From Candidatus Methylomicrobium oryzae (lineage in GTDB: Bacteria; Pseudomonadota; Gammaproteobacteria; Methylococcales; Methylomonadaceae): a stretch of DNA of 64,000 nucleotides. The notes below the pieces were generated by a model. That model did no database searches and was not told the DNA's origin. It saw only the letters and a program-made list of their open reading frames with translations. The stretch is from the NCBI RefSeq assembly GCF_016745425.1, contig NZ_JAERVK010000004.1, positions 271,999 through 335,998 on the forward strand. Reading direction: 5' to 3'. This document shows, piece after piece, positions 39,476-50,709 of the stretch (position 1 is the stretch's first letter; every line of letters starts with the position of its first letter). The translations under genes and the position numbers were made by a program.

Positions 39476-41017
39476 TTACCAGCTATGCGTTTTGACGAAA
39501 GTTTCGATGGCTGCCTGCAAGCCTTGTTCAATTTCGCTGTTCCAGTCGCCGGTCGCGTTGATCTTGTCCATCAATGCGCCGTGCTCCGTTTTCATGTACA
39601 ACTGCAGCGCGGATTCGAACGCCAGGACTTTGTTCACTTCAACCGGATCCAGGAAGCCCTGGTTCGCGGCGTACAGCGAAACCGCCATTTGCGCAACCGA
39701 CATTGGAGAATACTGATTTTGCTTCATCAGTTCGGTCACCCGTTGACCGCGTTCGATCTGCTTGCGGGTGCTTTCGTCGAGATCCGACGCGAACTGCGCG
39801 AATGCCGCCAACTCGCGGTATTGCGCGAGGTCGAGACGGATACCGCCGCCGAGCTTCTTGATGATCTTGGTTTGCGCGGCGCCGCCGACCCGGGACACCG
39901 AAAGGCCCGCGTTGACCGCCGGACGGATGCCCGAGTTGAACAGGTTGGTTTCCAGGAAGATCTGGCCGTCGGTGATCGAGATCACGTTGGTCGGTACGAA
40001 CGCGGACACGTCGCCGCCTTGCGTTTCGATGATCGGCAATGCGGTCAATGAACCGGTCTTGCCTTTGACTTTGCCGCCGGTCAGTTTTTCGACTTCATCG
40101 GCATTGATTCGGGAGGCCCGTTCAAGCAAACGCGAGTGCAGATAGAACACATCGCCCGGATACGCTTCACGTCCCGGCGGACGGCGCAAGAGCAGCGAAA
40201 CCTGACGGTAAGCCCAGGCCTGCTTGGTCAAGTCGTCGTAGATGATCAGCGCGTCTTCGCCGCGGTCGCGGAAATATTCGCCCATCGCGCAGCCAGTATA
40301 CGGCGCAATGAATTGCATCGCGGCCGATTCGGACGCGGAGGCGGCGACCACGATGGTGTGTTCCATCGCGCCGTGCTCTTCGAGCTTGCGCACCACGTTC
40401 GCAATCGATGAACGTTTTTGGCCGATCGCGACATAGATACATTTGATGCCGGTGCCTTTCTGGTTGATGATCGCATCGACCGCGATCGCGGTCTTGCCGG
40501 TCTGACGGTCGCCGATGATCAACTCCCGCTGGCCGCGGCCGACCGGAATCATCGCGTCGATCGATTTCAGGCCCAATTGTACGGGCTGGCTGACCGATTG
40601 CCGCGCGATAACGCCCGGCGCGATTTTTTCGATTGGCGAACTTTCGGTCGTTTCGATCGCGCCTTTGCCGTCGATCGGTTTGCCGAGCGCGTCGACCACG
40701 CGGCCGAGCAGCGCTTCGCCGACCGGCACTTCAAGAATCTTACCGGTGCACTTGACGGTATCGCCTTCGGAAATGTGCTGGTAGGAGCCCAAAACAACCG
40801 CGCCGACCGAGTCGCGTTCGAGGTTCAACGCCATGCCGTAGGTATTGCCGGGGAATTCGAGCATTTCGCCTTGCATCGCTTCGGAAAGACCATGAATTCT
40901 CACGATGCCGTCGGTCACGCTGACTACGGTGCCTTCGGTGTGCGCTTCGGCGCCCAGATCGAAGCCTTCGATCTTCTTTTTAATCAGATCACTAATTTCG
41001 GATGGATTTAATTGCAT
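39476..41017 (-). CDS. atpA: ATP synthase F1 subunit alpha
   Basis: A 513-residue non-catalytic nucleotide-binding subunit. [15 protein letters not shown] (Walker A) lies near residues 169-183. The N-terminal [21 protein letters not shown] and the [20 protein letters not shown] block with its conserved SxSRVGG are also clear. Length equals that of E. coli AtpA. Confidence 0.98.
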   Translation of the reverse strand: MQLNPSEISDLIKKKIEGFDLGAEAHTEGTVVSVTDGIVRIHGLSEAMQGEMLEFPGNTYGMALNLERDSVGAVVLGSYQHISEGDTVKCTGKILEVPVGEALLGRVVDALGKPIDGKGAIETTESSPIEKIAPGVIARQSVSQPVQLGLKSIDAMIPVGRGQRELIIGDRQTGKTAIAVDAIINQKGTGIKCIYVAIGQKRSSIANVVRKLEEHGAMEHTIVVAASASESAAMQFIAPYTGCAMGEYFRDRGEDALIIYDDLTKQAWAYRQVSLLLRRPPGREAYPGDVFYLHSRLLERASRINADEVEKLTGGKVKGKTGSLTALPIIETQGGDVSAFVPTNVISITDGQIFLETNLFNSGIRPAVNAGLSVSRVGGAAQTKIIKKLGGGIRLDLAQYRELAAFAQFASDLDESTRKQIERGQRVTELMKQNQYSPMSVAQMAVSLYAANQGFLDPVEVNKVLAFESALQLYMKTEHGALMDKINATGDWNSEIEQGLQAAIETFVKTHSW

Positions 41018-41029
41018 TTTATATCACTC

Positions 41030-41563
41030 TCACTGTAGCGCTTTTTGCATGTGTTGGAGTTGACCTTTGATCGAACCGTCTATCACCTTGTCGCCTGCGC
41101 GCACCAGAACGCCGCCGATCAACGACTTGTCGACCGAAACGTTCATCCGGACTTTCTTGCCGAACTGTTTTTCGAGCTTGGCGGCAAAGCTCTGCTTGCC
41201 CTCTTCGCTAAACTTATAAGCGGCATGGACCTCAACGTCCAGATAGCCTTCATCCTCTGCCTTATGCTCTTCAAAAATCTTCGCGATCTGGGGAACCAGA
41301 TTCAATCGCCGGTTCGCTACGAGCAGTTTCAGAAAATTCGCGCCTTCCTGATCGAGCCGGCCTTCGGAGATATCGAGCATCAATTTCGTCAAACGCTCAT
41401 TGCCGACTTTGGGGTTGTTTACATAACCGGCAAGGCGGTCGTCGTTCAGAACGCTCGACAGGAATGCCAGCGTGTTGGACCACTGCTCGGACGTACCGGT
41501 TTCTTTGGCCCGCTTGAAGACAGCCGCCGCGTAAGGTCTTGCCAATGTTGCCAATTCGCTCAT
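41030..41563 (-). CDS. atpH: ATP synthase F1 subunit delta
   Basis: A 177-residue peripheral stalk subunit. It has ELATLARPYAAAVFKRAKE at the start and NVSVDKSLIGGVLVRAGDKVIDGSIKGQL near the end, both typical of the family. ATG 41563 is preferred over an in-frame TTG at 41572 because AAGG lies at a good distance. Confidence 0.96.
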   Translation of the reverse strand: MSELATLARPYAAAVFKRAKETGTSEQWSNTLAFLSSVLNDDRLAGYVNNPKVGNERLTKLMLDISEGRLDQEGANFLKLLVANRRLNLVPQIAKIFEEHKAEDEGYLDVEVHAAYKFSEEGKQSFAAKLEKQFGKKVRMNVSVDKSLIGGVLVRAGDKVIDGSIKGQLQHMQKALQ

Positions 41564-41574
41564 TATGCTCAACC

Positions 41575-42045
41575 TTATAGTTTATCGGAGACTTTGCCGA
41601 TGATGTCCTGATGCTTTTTTTGATCGATTTCCGCACCGAGAATCTGCTCTGCCGCGCTGACTGCCAAGGCCGCTACCTCTTTGCGCAGGGCTTCCTTGGT
41701 TTGCTCGATTTCCTGTTCGATCTGCGCCTTGGCCGCCTGAATGCGGCGCTCCGCTTCCTTGTTCGCGTTATCCTTGGACTCCTCGACGATCTCGTTCGCG
41801 CGTTTTTGCGCCAGGGTGACGATCTCCGAAGACTGATCCTTTGCTTCCTTGATGATGTTTTTGGCTTTCTTTTCGGCCAGTTTCAAATCTTCCTGGCTTT
41901 TATCGGCCGCCGCCAAACCGTCGGAAATTTTCTTTTTGCGCTCTTCCATTGCGTTGATGAAAGGCGGCCAGATGTACTTCATGGTAAACCATACCAGAAG
42001 TGCAAAGGTGATCATTTGTCCAATCAGAGTAGCATTGATACTCAC
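41575..42045 (-). CDS. atpF: ATP synthase Fo subunit b
   Basis: A 156-residue stator subunit. One membrane helix ([22 protein letters not shown], residues 8-29) is followed by a long, highly charged coiled coil ([21 protein letters not shown]...). A single atpF copy is present, as in other gammaproteobacteria. Confidence 0.97.
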   Translation of the reverse strand: MSINATLIGQMITFALLVWFTMKYIWPPFINAMEERKKKISDGLAAADKSQEDLKLAEKKAKNIIKEAKDQSSEIVTLAQKRANEIVEESKDNANKEAERRIQAAKAQIEQEIEQTKEALRKEVAALAVSAAEQILGAEIDQKKHQDIIGKVSDKL

Positions 42046-42087
42046 GATGCGTTCCTCTTGTCGTTTCTAGGAAAGGGTAGGCTCAAC

Positions 42088-42393
<306 letters not shown>

Positions 42394-42424
42394 TTAAGTT
42401 GTAGAATGGTTAAAAAATAAAGAT

Positions 42425-43222
<798 letters not shown>

Positions 43223-43582
43223 TCAGCGCATCAATAGCGCAAACCAAAAAACCGACAATGCCGTCAGATAGCCGACGAGCAACGGTAATAAATCTATCTT
43301 AGGGATTTGAAAAATCAGGACGAAAATAGCCGCCGTCAACAGCAGCTTGCCCACTTCGCCAGTGTAAAATGATACGACGATCTTGCGCGCTTCTTGCCCG
43401 GTCGCCTTTTTAATTCTGTACGCAAAAAACAGGTTCGGAAAAAACGCCGCCGCCCCGCCCAGAGCCGTGGACAAGGCCGCCATTTTTCCGACAGCGGCGG
43501 CAAATCCGGCCGCCATCATTACAATTATCAGAACTTGATAAAGCAGTATCTTGCTGACAGTAGACAAGCTTCTATCTGCCAC
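43223..43582 (-). CDS. atpI: ATP synthase subunit I
   Basis: A 119-residue, four-helix membrane protein of the AtpI type, thought to assist c-ring assembly. Typical elements are VSKILLYQVLIIVMMAAGFA, GKMAALSTALGGAAAFFPNLFFAYR and FYTGEVGKLLLTAAIFVLIF. The start codon is GTG. It is first in the atp operon, 21 bases before atpB. Confidence 0.9.
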   Translation of the reverse strand: MADRSLSTVSKILLYQVLIIVMMAAGFAAAVGKMAALSTALGGAAAFFPNLFFAYRIKKATGQEARKIVVSFYTGEVGKLLLTAAIFVLIFQIPKIDLLPLLVGYLTALSVFWFALLMR

Positions 43583-43611
43583 ACACGTGCTCCAGTCAAT
43601 TTAGCTGACGA

Positions 43612-43640
43612 ATTATAACGGCCGAGGGGTTTTTAATCAA
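43612..43640 (-). promoter_or_regulatory. Sigma-70 promoter of the atp operon
   Basis: On the minus strand TTGATT (complement of 43635-43640) and a consensus TATAAT (complement of 43612-43617) are exactly 17 bases apart. The -10 lies 30 bases before the atpI GTG. The gap to czcC is only about 100 bases, so this is the likely start of the operon. Confidence 0.8.
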
Positions 43641-43684
43641 GGAGGAATGAAGCTGCCGAAACGCCGACGCCGCGGGGTTACGCG

Positions 43685-44971
43685 TCAATTCGCGCGGGCT
43701 GGGCCGTTTTCGAAGCGCCGGATCAATAAACCGGCAGCGCGCAGGGCATCCAGCTCGGCTTCGACCTCCGACTGCAACAGATCCAGCCGGGTCAAACGGG
43801 TTTCGGTCCTGGAACGCGACGCATCCAACAGTTCCAAAAGGCTGCCTTTACCCAGACGGTAACTGGACTCGCCCATGTCTTTGAGGTCCGGCAGTTTCGC
43901 AATGACACTGCGCTCGAAATTCGCCCGCGTTTCCCTGCGCCGCGCCAGCAGTTCGACGGCGCGTTCGAGCGTGCCCCGCGTACGCAAGACCGTCAAATCG
44001 CGCTGCAGCAACGCCGCATGTTTTGCCGCATTAGCGCGCGCCACGGCTCCCTGGCCGCGGTCGAAGATCGGCAAATCGACCGCAACGCCGGCAAAACTGG
44101 TATTCCCGTAGGGCGAATCGGTAAACACCGTGCCGACCTGAAAAGTCGGCGTCGGCCAGCGTTCGCGCTTGGCCTTCGCCAACTCGGCTTCGGCGGCGAC
44201 CTCGCCGCGCCGCGCGGCTTCGATGTCCGGATGCGTCGCCTCGGCATCCGCCCACAGCGCGTCAAGATCGGTCGGCACGTTCAGGCCGGCCAGTTCTCCC
44301 CGCGCTTCCGGACGCCAATCCGGCAATCCCAGCAGAATACCCAGTTCGGCCGCCGAAGCGGCCAAGTCGTTACGCAAAGTTTCCCGGCGCGCCTCGACAT
44401 TTTTCGCCTCGATATCGATCCGTAAGAGATCGTAGCGGCTGGCACTGCCCGCCTGCAGGCGCCCGGAAACAATGCCGGACAAATGTTCGATATAACGGGC
44501 CGTTTCGTCGAGTACGGCGATGCGCTGCTTATCCGCCAACTGTTTGACGAACAGCGCCCATTCGTCGTAAATCAGGCCGACAAAGTCGGCGGCGATATCG
44601 GCGGCGGCCGCGTCCGCCCTTTTTTCCGCCGCCTCCAGGCGCGCTCCGCGCTGGCCGGCGATCAGCACCGGCACCTCCAGAATGACCTGCTGCTGAACGT
44701 TGCCGTCATACATCGTGTTCGTCCGGCTCAACAGGTCGTAGCGCCCGTAGCTGAGCCGCGGATTGGGCAGAATGCCCGCTTCGACGATTTCCGCGCCGGC
44801 CGCCTCGATGCGCTGCTGCAAGGCGGCATAGCGCGGGCTTCGCTCGCGGGTGATGTCGAGCAACTGCTGCATGGTCACCGTTTCGGGCAACTCGGCGGCA
44901 ACGGCGCCGGCGGCCAGCACAGCCAGGCCTACGAAAGCGATGACTCGAATTTTGCTATTGCGCTTTTTCAT
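43685..44971 (-). CDS. TolC-family outer membrane factor of RND efflux system
   Basis: A 428-residue outer membrane channel of the CzcC/TolC type. The signal peptide is about residues 1-27 (KIRVIAFVGLAVLAAGAVAAE). Two outer membrane efflux repeats follow (LDITRERSPRYAALQQRIEAAGAEIVEAGILPNPRLSYG; then DLDALWADAEATHPDIEAARR), with long helices. It overlaps the pump gene by four bases. It carries substrate from the pump through the outer membrane. The last gene of the operon, ending about 45 bases before the atp promoter. Confidence 0.92.
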   Translation of the reverse strand: MKKRNSKIRVIAFVGLAVLAAGAVAAELPETVTMQQLLDITRERSPRYAALQQRIEAAGAEIVEAGILPNPRLSYGRYDLLSRTNTMYDGNVQQQVILEVPVLIAGQRGARLEAAEKRADAAAADIAADFVGLIYDEWALFVKQLADKQRIAVLDETARYIEHLSGIVSGRLQAGSASRYDLLRIDIEAKNVEARRETLRNDLAASAAELGILLGLPDWRPEARGELAGLNVPTDLDALWADAEATHPDIEAARRGEVAAEAELAKAKRERWPTPTFQVGTVFTDSPYGNTSFAGVAVDLPIFDRGQGAVARANAAKHAALLQRDLTVLRTRGTLERAVELLARRRETRANFERSVIAKLPDLKDMGESSYRLGKGSLLELLDASRSRTETRLTRLDLLQSEVEAELDALRAAGLLIRRFENGPARAN

Positions 44972-47900
44972 GAGCGTTCCCCCTGCATTTCGTCGGCTTC
45001 TTCAGGCGTGATCAGCCGCTTCGGCGTGATATAGGCGTAAATGACCGGCAGCACCAGCATGGCGACAAAAAACGTGGTGAACATGCCGCCGACGATCACG
45101 ACGGCAAACGGCTGCTGGGTTTCGCTGCCGATGCCTGTCGACACCGCCATCGGCAACAATCCCAGGAGCGCCAGCAGCGAAGCCATCAACACCGGCCGCA
45201 AGCGGTCCGCCGCGCCTTCCATGATCGCTTCCGACAATATCTGGCCGCTGCGGCGCCGCTCTTCGATCGCGCTGAGCACCAACAGTCCCATCAGCGACAC
45301 CTGCCCCAACAAGGCGATGAAACCGATCGCGGCACTGACCGACAGCGGGATGCCGGCCGCCAGCAGCAAAAAAATGCCGCCGGCCATCGCAAACGGCGTA
45401 CACAACAGAATCGCCAGCGCGCTGCGCGCCGACTGCAAGGCGCTGTACAGCAGGCCGAGCACGATCAGTACCGCGATCGGCACCACGACCGCCAACCGTC
45501 CCATCGCCCGCTGCTGGTTTTCGAATTCGCCGCCCCAGACCAGGAAACTACCTTCCGCAAGCTTCACCTTCCCCTCTACGGCGGCCATCGCGTCGTGTAC
45601 GACGGAACCCAGATCGCGGCCTTCGACGTTGAACTTCAAGGCCAGGAAACGGCTGTTGGCCTCGCGTTCGATCGATGTCCTGCCGCGTGCGATCGGCATC
45701 GCGGCAACTTCGCGCAGCGGAATGCGCGCACCCGAAGGCGCCGGCAGTTTCAGGTCGCCGATCCGCTCTTTATCGCTGCGCTCGCCGGCCGGCAAGATGG
45801 TCCGCACCGGCACCGGCCGCTCGTTCTGCCAAAGCTCGGTGACGACCTTGCCCGCCAGGCCGGTTTCGATCGTATCCTGCGCCGCATCGATGGTAATCCC
45901 CTCGCGCGCCAGAGCGGAGCGGTCCAGGTTGATCTGCAGCTGCGGCACGATGGATTCGCGGTACAAATCCAGATCGATCACGCCGGGAACGGTCTTCAAC
46001 AAATTTTTCGCCTGCTCCAGCGTTGCGCGCATCTGTTCCAGATCGGTGCCGTAAATTTTCAATACGACTTTGCCGCGCACGCCGCTGACCGCTTCTTCGA
46101 CATTGTCCTTGATCGGCTGCGAAAAATTGAAGCGTACGCCGGGAATCGCGGCCAGTTCTTCGCGCATCGCATCGACCAGCTGTTCTTTATGCACACCCGC
46201 CCGCCATTGCCCGCGCGGTTTCATATGCACGAACGTCTCGCTCATGTTGACGCCTTCATTGTCGGTGCCGTCCTCGGAACGCCCCTGCTGGCTGAGAATG
46301 CTTTTGACTTCGGGAAAGCGGAGCAGGCGTTCGCGCATATCCAGCAAGATCGCCTGGCCTTTGTCCAGCGAGATGCTGGCAGGCATTTCGACGAACACGT
46401 GCACATCGCCTTCGTCCAGCTCGGGCAGAAACTCGCTGCCGAGGCGGCTGGCCGCCAGCGCGCCGGCCAGCAGCAATACGGCGGCGGCACCCAGAACGGC
46501 CGGCCGCCGCTCCAGCGCCCGAGCCAACAGGCGCCGGTAAAGCACTTTCAACCGCACCAGAAAACGGGGCTCTTCGATCATCGCATGCTTGGGCTGGATC
46601 AGCACCGCACACAGCGCCGGCACCAGCGTCATCGCAAAGATCAAGCCGCCGCCCAGCGCGAAACTGTAGGTCAGCGCCAAAGGCCGAAAAATGCGGCCTT
46701 CGACGCGTTCCAGGGTAAACACCGGCAGCAGCGCGGCAATGATGATCAGCATCGCGAAAAAAGTCGGCTTGGCGACGCTGAAAGCGGCATCGACGATCAG
46801 CCGCACCATGTCGCGATGGTTTTGGGGATGGCGATGGCTGGCCTGATGAATCACACTTTCGACCAGCACCACGGCGCCGTCGAGAATGATGCCGAAATCG
46901 ATCGCGCCCATCGAAATCAAATTGGCGGGCATCTCCAGCCGATACAGGCCGATGAACGCCACCAGCAGCGACAGCGGGATCACGCAGGCGACGATCAGCG
47001 ACCCGCGCAGGCTGCGCAAAAACAGCCAGACCACGCCGACCACCAGCAAAAAGCCGTGCAGCAAATTGTCGTAGACGGTATGCAGGGTATTGTCGACCAG
47101 CTCGGTACGGTCCAGAAACGGCACCAGCTTCATGCCTGCCGGCAAAATACGGCCGTTCAAATCTTCGACTTTCTCGTGTATTCCCTGCAGTACGCGGCTG
47201 GGATTCTGCCCCCGGCGCAGCAGCACGATCCCTTCCACCGCTTCGTTCTGGCCGTCGAGTCCGACCGTGCCCTGGCGCGGCGTATAGGCTTGCACCAGGC
47301 GGGCAACGTCACCCAGGGTCAGCGGCGTGCCGCCTTCGCTCTTCAGGACGATCTTTTTCACCTCGTCGGGCGAACTGAGATAGCCGACGCTGCGGATCAC
47401 CATCTGCTGATCGCCGTGGCGCAGGAAGCCCGCGCCCACGTTCCGGTTCGAACTGGCGATCGCCCGGTTGACTTCATCCAGCGTCAACCCGAAGGATTCC
47501 AGGCGCACTGGGTCGATCTCGACATGGATTTCCTTGTAATAGCCGCCGAAGGTCAAGACGTCGGCCACGCCCTGCACCTGGCGCAGTACGCGCGAAATGT
47601 TCCATTCCATTTCCGAGCGCAGCTCGTAAAGCGAATGGCGGTCGCTGGTCACCACGAATTTATAGATTTCGCCCAGCGGCGTATAGTCGGGCGCCAATAC
47701 CGGCTGCACCGCTTCCGGCAATTCGGCGCCGTTCATGCGTTCGGTGATCAGCGTGCGCGAATGGAAGCTGTCGACGTCGTCTTCAAACGTGATAGTAATC
47801 AACGAAAGGCCGAACAGGCTCTGACTACGCATTTGCAGCATGCCCGGCGTTCCGTTCAACGCCCGCTCCAGCGGCACCGTTACCTGCCGCTCCACCTCTT

Positions 47901-48075
47901 CCGGGGCATAACCCGGCATCAGGCTGATCACGGTCACCTGGGTATTGGTCACATCCGGATAAGCCTCGATCGGGGTTTCGAGATAGGCATGGGCACCGAA
48001 CAGCGCGATGAGGGCGGTGATCACCAAAGCGGCGACCCGCCGGTGCACGCAAGTTTCGATCAGCAATTCGAGCAC
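44968..48075 (-). CDS. CzcA-type heavy-metal RND efflux pump
   Basis: A 1035-residue inner membrane proton antiporter with twelve helices. The proton-relay segment of helix 4, MGAIDFGIILDGAVVLVES near residue 390-408, keeps the Asp, Asp and Glu of the heavy-metal (HME) subfamily. Family landmarks are LIETCVHRRVAALVITALIAL, DVTNTQVTVISLMPGYAPEEVERQVT, the SEFLPELDEGD segment near 560, and QVSLMGLLVLSAIEERRR near 945. Substrate ions (for example Co, Zn, Cd, Ni, Cu or Ag) cannot be read from the sequence. It lies 10 bases after the membrane fusion protein gene. Confidence 0.94.
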   Translation of the reverse strand: MLELLIETCVHRRVAALVITALIALFGAHAYLETPIEAYPDVTNTQVTVISLMPGYAPEEVERQVTVPLERALNGTPGMLQMRSQSLFGLSLITITFEDDVDSFHSRTLITERMNGAELPEAVQPVLAPDYTPLGEIYKFVVTSDRHSLYELRSEMEWNISRVLRQVQGVADVLTFGGYYKEIHVEIDPVRLESFGLTLDEVNRAIASSNRNVGAGFLRHGDQQMVIRSVGYLSSPDEVKKIVLKSEGGTPLTLGDVARLVQAYTPRQGTVGLDGQNEAVEGIVLLRRGQNPSRVLQGIHEKVEDLNGRILPAGMKLVPFLDRTELVDNTLHTVYDNLLHGFLLVVGVVWLFLRSLRGSLIVACVIPLSLLVAFIGLYRLEMPANLISMGAIDFGIILDGAVVLVESVIHQASHRHPQNHRDMVRLIVDAAFSVAKPTFFAMLIIIAALLPVFTLERVEGRIFRPLALTYSFALGGGLIFAMTLVPALCAVLIQPKHAMIEEPRFLVRLKVLYRRLLARALERRPAVLGAAAVLLLAGALAASRLGSEFLPELDEGDVHVFVEMPASISLDKGQAILLDMRERLLRFPEVKSILSQQGRSEDGTDNEGVNMSETFVHMKPRGQWRAGVHKEQLVDAMREELAAIPGVRFNFSQPIKDNVEEAVSGVRGKVVLKIYGTDLEQMRATLEQAKNLLKTVPGVIDLDLYRESIVPQLQINLDRSALAREGITIDAAQDTIETGLAGKVVTELWQNERPVPVRTILPAGERSDKERIGDLKLPAPSGARIPLREVAAMPIARGRTSIEREANSRFLALKFNVEGRDLGSVVHDAMAAVEGKVKLAEGSFLVWGGEFENQQRAMGRLAVVVPIAVLIVLGLLYSALQSARSALAILLCTPFAMAGGIFLLLAAGIPLSVSAAIGFIALLGQVSLMGLLVLSAIEERRRSGQILSEAIMEGAADRLRPVLMASLLALLGLLPMAVSTGIGSETQQPFAVVIVGGMFTTFFVAMLVLPVIYAYITPKRLITPEEADEMQGERS

Positions 48076-48085
48076 GGACGGCCTC

Positions 48086-49201
48086 CTACAGCAGCATCGC
48101 AGCTTCGCCGTCGATCAGCAGCGCGCCGCCGACGACCACCCGCTCCCCGCCGGACAAGCCTTTCAATACCGGCGTCAGGCCTTCGCGCGCCTGGCCGACC
48201 TGGACCGGACGCGCCTTGAAGCGGCCGGGGCCGACTTCGACATAGACTACGGTTTCCCGGCCGTCCTTGATCAGCACGGCCGATGTCGGCAGCATGATGC
48301 GGCTGGGCGATGAAGCCTCGATGGCAACTCGGGCATACATGCCGGGACGCAGCGGAATTTTGGGATCGTCCGCGACGATGAAAACCGATGCCCGGCGCAG
48401 CTCGGTCTGAATCGCGGCGCTTTCGCCCACGACATGCCCCCGGATCGGATCCGGAAACGACGCCAGCTCGATAACCGCCTTGGCGCCTTTCTCGACCAGC
48501 AGCAAATCTTTTTCGAAAACATCGGCAACGATCCAGGCCGCCGAAGGTTCGCCCAGATCGAACAGGGGCGCCCCCTGCTCCACCGCGGCGCCGGTCGTTA
48601 CATGAGCCTTCAGCACCGTGCTGTCGATCGGGGCGCGCACGATCACGTCGCCGGCACTGCCCTCGCCGAGCAGGTGCAGAAAGTCCCGGCTGCGTTCGAA
48701 TTCGGCCCGCGCTTGTTTGAGCCGAGTTTCAGCCTCCGCTCGTTCGATGTCCAATCCGACCCCGGCACGCTGCATCTCCAGTTGCCGGTTCAGTTGATCC
48801 TGCGCGCGGGCAAGTTCGGCTTCTGCACGGGTGTGGTCGGCACGCATCTGGGCTGCATCGTTACTGACCAGCGTCGCGATCGGAGCACCCGCCTTGATTC
48901 TGTCGCCGACCTGCACGAACACTTTGTTCACACGCCCGGCCACCACCGTCCCTACCGTCGAAACCGCTTGCGCCCGAAAATCCACCCGTGCCGGCGCCGT
49001 AACCGTACTGGCGACAACCTCGGGTTCAACTTTGCGCACCGTGATGTAGGGCAGCGACTCCGGACGCAGGGTCACCACGCCCTTATCGGCCGGCTCGACG
49101 GCGGATTTCGGAGCAGCAGGCAGTGAGTCCTGCGGGCTGTGATTCTCGCAGCCGATGACCGTCAATAATCCCGATAAAGCAAACAACAAGGCAATTCGCA
49201 T
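48086..49201 (-). CDS. RND efflux periplasmic adaptor (CzcB-type lipoprotein)
   Basis: A protein of 371 residues from ATG 49201. MRIALLFALSGLLTVIGC is a lipoprotein signal with Cys18. The mature protein has the biotinyl-lipoyl-like hybrid motif (VSTVGTVVAGRVNKVFVQVGDRIKAGAPIATL), an alpha-helical hairpin (HTRAEAELARAQDQLNRQLEMQ...), a return strand VRAPIDSTVLKAHVTTGAAVEQGAPLFDLG, and a beta-barrel (RPGMYARVAIE). No His-rich metal-binding stretch is seen. The open frame extends to 49285 and overlaps the kinase stop, so a longer coupled start cannot be excluded, but the internal ATG puts the signal at the N-terminus. Confidence 0.9.
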   Translation of the reverse strand: MRIALLFALSGLLTVIGCENHSPQDSLPAAPKSAVEPADKGVVTLRPESLPYITVRKVEPEVVASTVTAPARVDFRAQAVSTVGTVVAGRVNKVFVQVGDRIKAGAPIATLVSNDAAQMRADHTRAEAELARAQDQLNRQLEMQRAGVGLDIERAEAETRLKQARAEFERSRDFLHLLGEGSAGDVIVRAPIDSTVLKAHVTTGAAVEQGAPLFDLGEPSAAWIVADVFEKDLLLVEKGAKAVIELASFPDPIRGHVVGESAAIQTELRRASVFIVADDPKIPLRPGMYARVAIEASSPSRIMLPTSAVLIKDGRETVVYVEVGPGRFKARPVQVGQAREGLTPVLKGLSGGERVVVGGALLIDGEAAMLL

Positions 49202-49281
49202 GAACTTTCGATTGGATAACAAAAGGAGGACCGGATGCGTTTTCCGCCCAGTCCTCACCATGTTACCAATCGAACCTTTCA

Positions 49282-50709
49282 TCAACCTGTCACAGCTTCG
49301 TGTCGGGAAGAGGCTCCCCGCTGGCGGCCGACGGAAGGAGGAAAGACAATGGCGACCCGCGTACCGGCGCCTTGGGCACCGCAGCCGATTTCGATCCGGG
49401 CATTGTGCAGTTCCGCGATTTCACTCACAATCGCCAGCCCGAGGCCGCAACCGTCCCCCGGGCTGCCCGGTGTCCGGTAAAACCGCTCGCAGACCTTGTC
49501 GATTTCGCCGGCCCCGATGCCGGGGCCGTCATCTTCGACGATCAGCACACAGCGCGGGTCGGCCTGCACCGCAACATTGATGTGCCCGCCCGGAAAGCTA
49601 TAGCGAATCGCATTATCGAGTAAATTATTCACCAGCTCGCGCAGCAACGTGGCGTCCGCGGAGACGGCCGAAGGCAGCGGCTGCGCATCGAAGCCCAATT
49701 CGATGTTGCGTTCGAGCGCTTTCGGCGCCCATTCGAGGCAGCACTGGCGGGCCAATGCCTTCAAGTCGACCGTTTCGAACTCGGCCATGCCGCCCGCGAT
49801 CGACTCGGAACGAGCGAGCGTCAACAACTGGTCGTTCAGATGCGCGACGCGATCGGCCGCGTTTTTGATCTGTCCCATCGTCAGCTTCATCGCCTCGAAG
49901 TCGTCCGACAGCAGGGCGCGTTCCGCCTGCAGCTTGAGTCCGGCCAGCGGTGTCCGCATTTGATGCGCGGCGTTTTCGACGAACCGGCGCTGGCTCAGCA
50001 TGGCCGCCCCGAGCTTTTGCAGCAAGGCGTTGATCGTATGCGTCAGCGAGTGGACTTCAAAGGGGGCATCCTGGTCGGGTATCGGATCGAGGTCTTTCGC
50101 GGAACGCTGTTCGATCGCGGCGGCCAGCTCCTGCAACGGCTTCAGGCCGCGGCTGATGCCCGTCCAAATATGGAAACCGGCGACGATCAGCAGCAGGCAT
50201 TGCGGAACGGCGACGGCGGTCAGGATTTGGGCCATCATCCGGCGCCGTTTATGCAGTGTCTCCGCCACCGAAATCCGGACGGCTTCGCGGCTGCCGGGCG
50301 GAATCGTAACCAGCGAAACGATTCTGACGTTCATGTTTTGCATCCTGCCGTCGCTGAAATGCGGGGGGTCTTGCTCGTTCGGCGGCTCGGCCGGAGCAGG
50401 GAGCGCTCTGTCGCCGGCAATGAAGCCCGATGCGGCCGATTCGACTTTGAAGAAGGTTTTGTCGACCGCGTCCCAGCGGAACACTTTCAAGGCAACGGGC
50501 GGCAATTCGAAAGTGATTTTGTCCTCGATGCCTTTGACCTGCTGTACCAGCGAACTCGCGGAATCCAGCAGCCAGTGATCGTAAGCGGTATTGGCGAAAT
50601 GCAGGGCCACGGAGTAGGATACGGCCGCATCCAGCAATACCAAGATGAGAAATGGAACCATCAGCCGCGACAGAATCCGGGAGCGGATACTTCTCGGCTT
50701 AGATTTCAT
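49282..50709 (-). CDS. Two-component sensor histidine kinase
   Basis: A 475-residue membrane kinase. A first helix (MVPFLILVLLDAAVSYSVALHF) and a second (about residues 160-185) enclose a periplasmic sensor of the 2CSK_N type. HAMP-like linker GLKPLQELAAAIEQRSAKDLDPI follows. The phosphoacceptor is in FVENAAHQMRTPLAGLKLQAE (H-box), then LVNNLLDNAIRYS (N-box), VEDDGPGIG (G1) and GDGCGLGLAIVSEIAELH (G2). It overlaps the response regulator gene by 11 bases. The adjacent RND pump suggests it senses metal in the periplasm. Confidence 0.92.
   Translation of the reverse strand: MKSKPRSIRSRILSRLMVPFLILVLLDAAVSYSVALHFANTAYDHWLLDSASSLVQQVKGIEDKITFELPPVALKVFRWDAVDKTFFKVESAASGFIAGDRALPAPAEPPNEQDPPHFSDGRMQNMNVRIVSLVTIPPGSREAVRISVAETLHKRRRMMAQILTAVAVPQCLLLIVAGFHIWTGISRGLKPLQELAAAIEQRSAKDLDPIPDQDAPFEVHSLTHTINALLQKLGAAMLSQRRFVENAAHQMRTPLAGLKLQAERALLSDDFEAMKLTMGQIKNAADRVAHLNDQLLTLARSESIAGGMAEFETVDLKALARQCCLEWAPKALERNIELGFDAQPLPSAVSADATLLRELVNNLLDNAIRYSFPGGHINVAVQADPRCVLIVEDDGPGIGAGEIDKVCERFYRTPGSPGDGCGLGLAIVSEIAELHNARIEIGCGAQGAGTRVAIVFPPSVGRQRGASSRHEAVTG

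Noticed and set aside
45595..48219. 874-codon open frame on the plus strand
   Set aside because: It lies entirely antisense to the pump gene (44968-48075) and its end. The composition is rich in His, Gln and Arg as expected for a mirror frame of GC-rich coding DNA, with no recognisable domain.
49235..49480. Plus-strand ATG behind AAAGGAGGACCGG
   Set aside because: The ribosome-binding-like sequence is striking, but the frame is antisense to the efflux adaptor leader and kinase end and encodes a low-complexity Pro/Arg-rich peptide without similarity.
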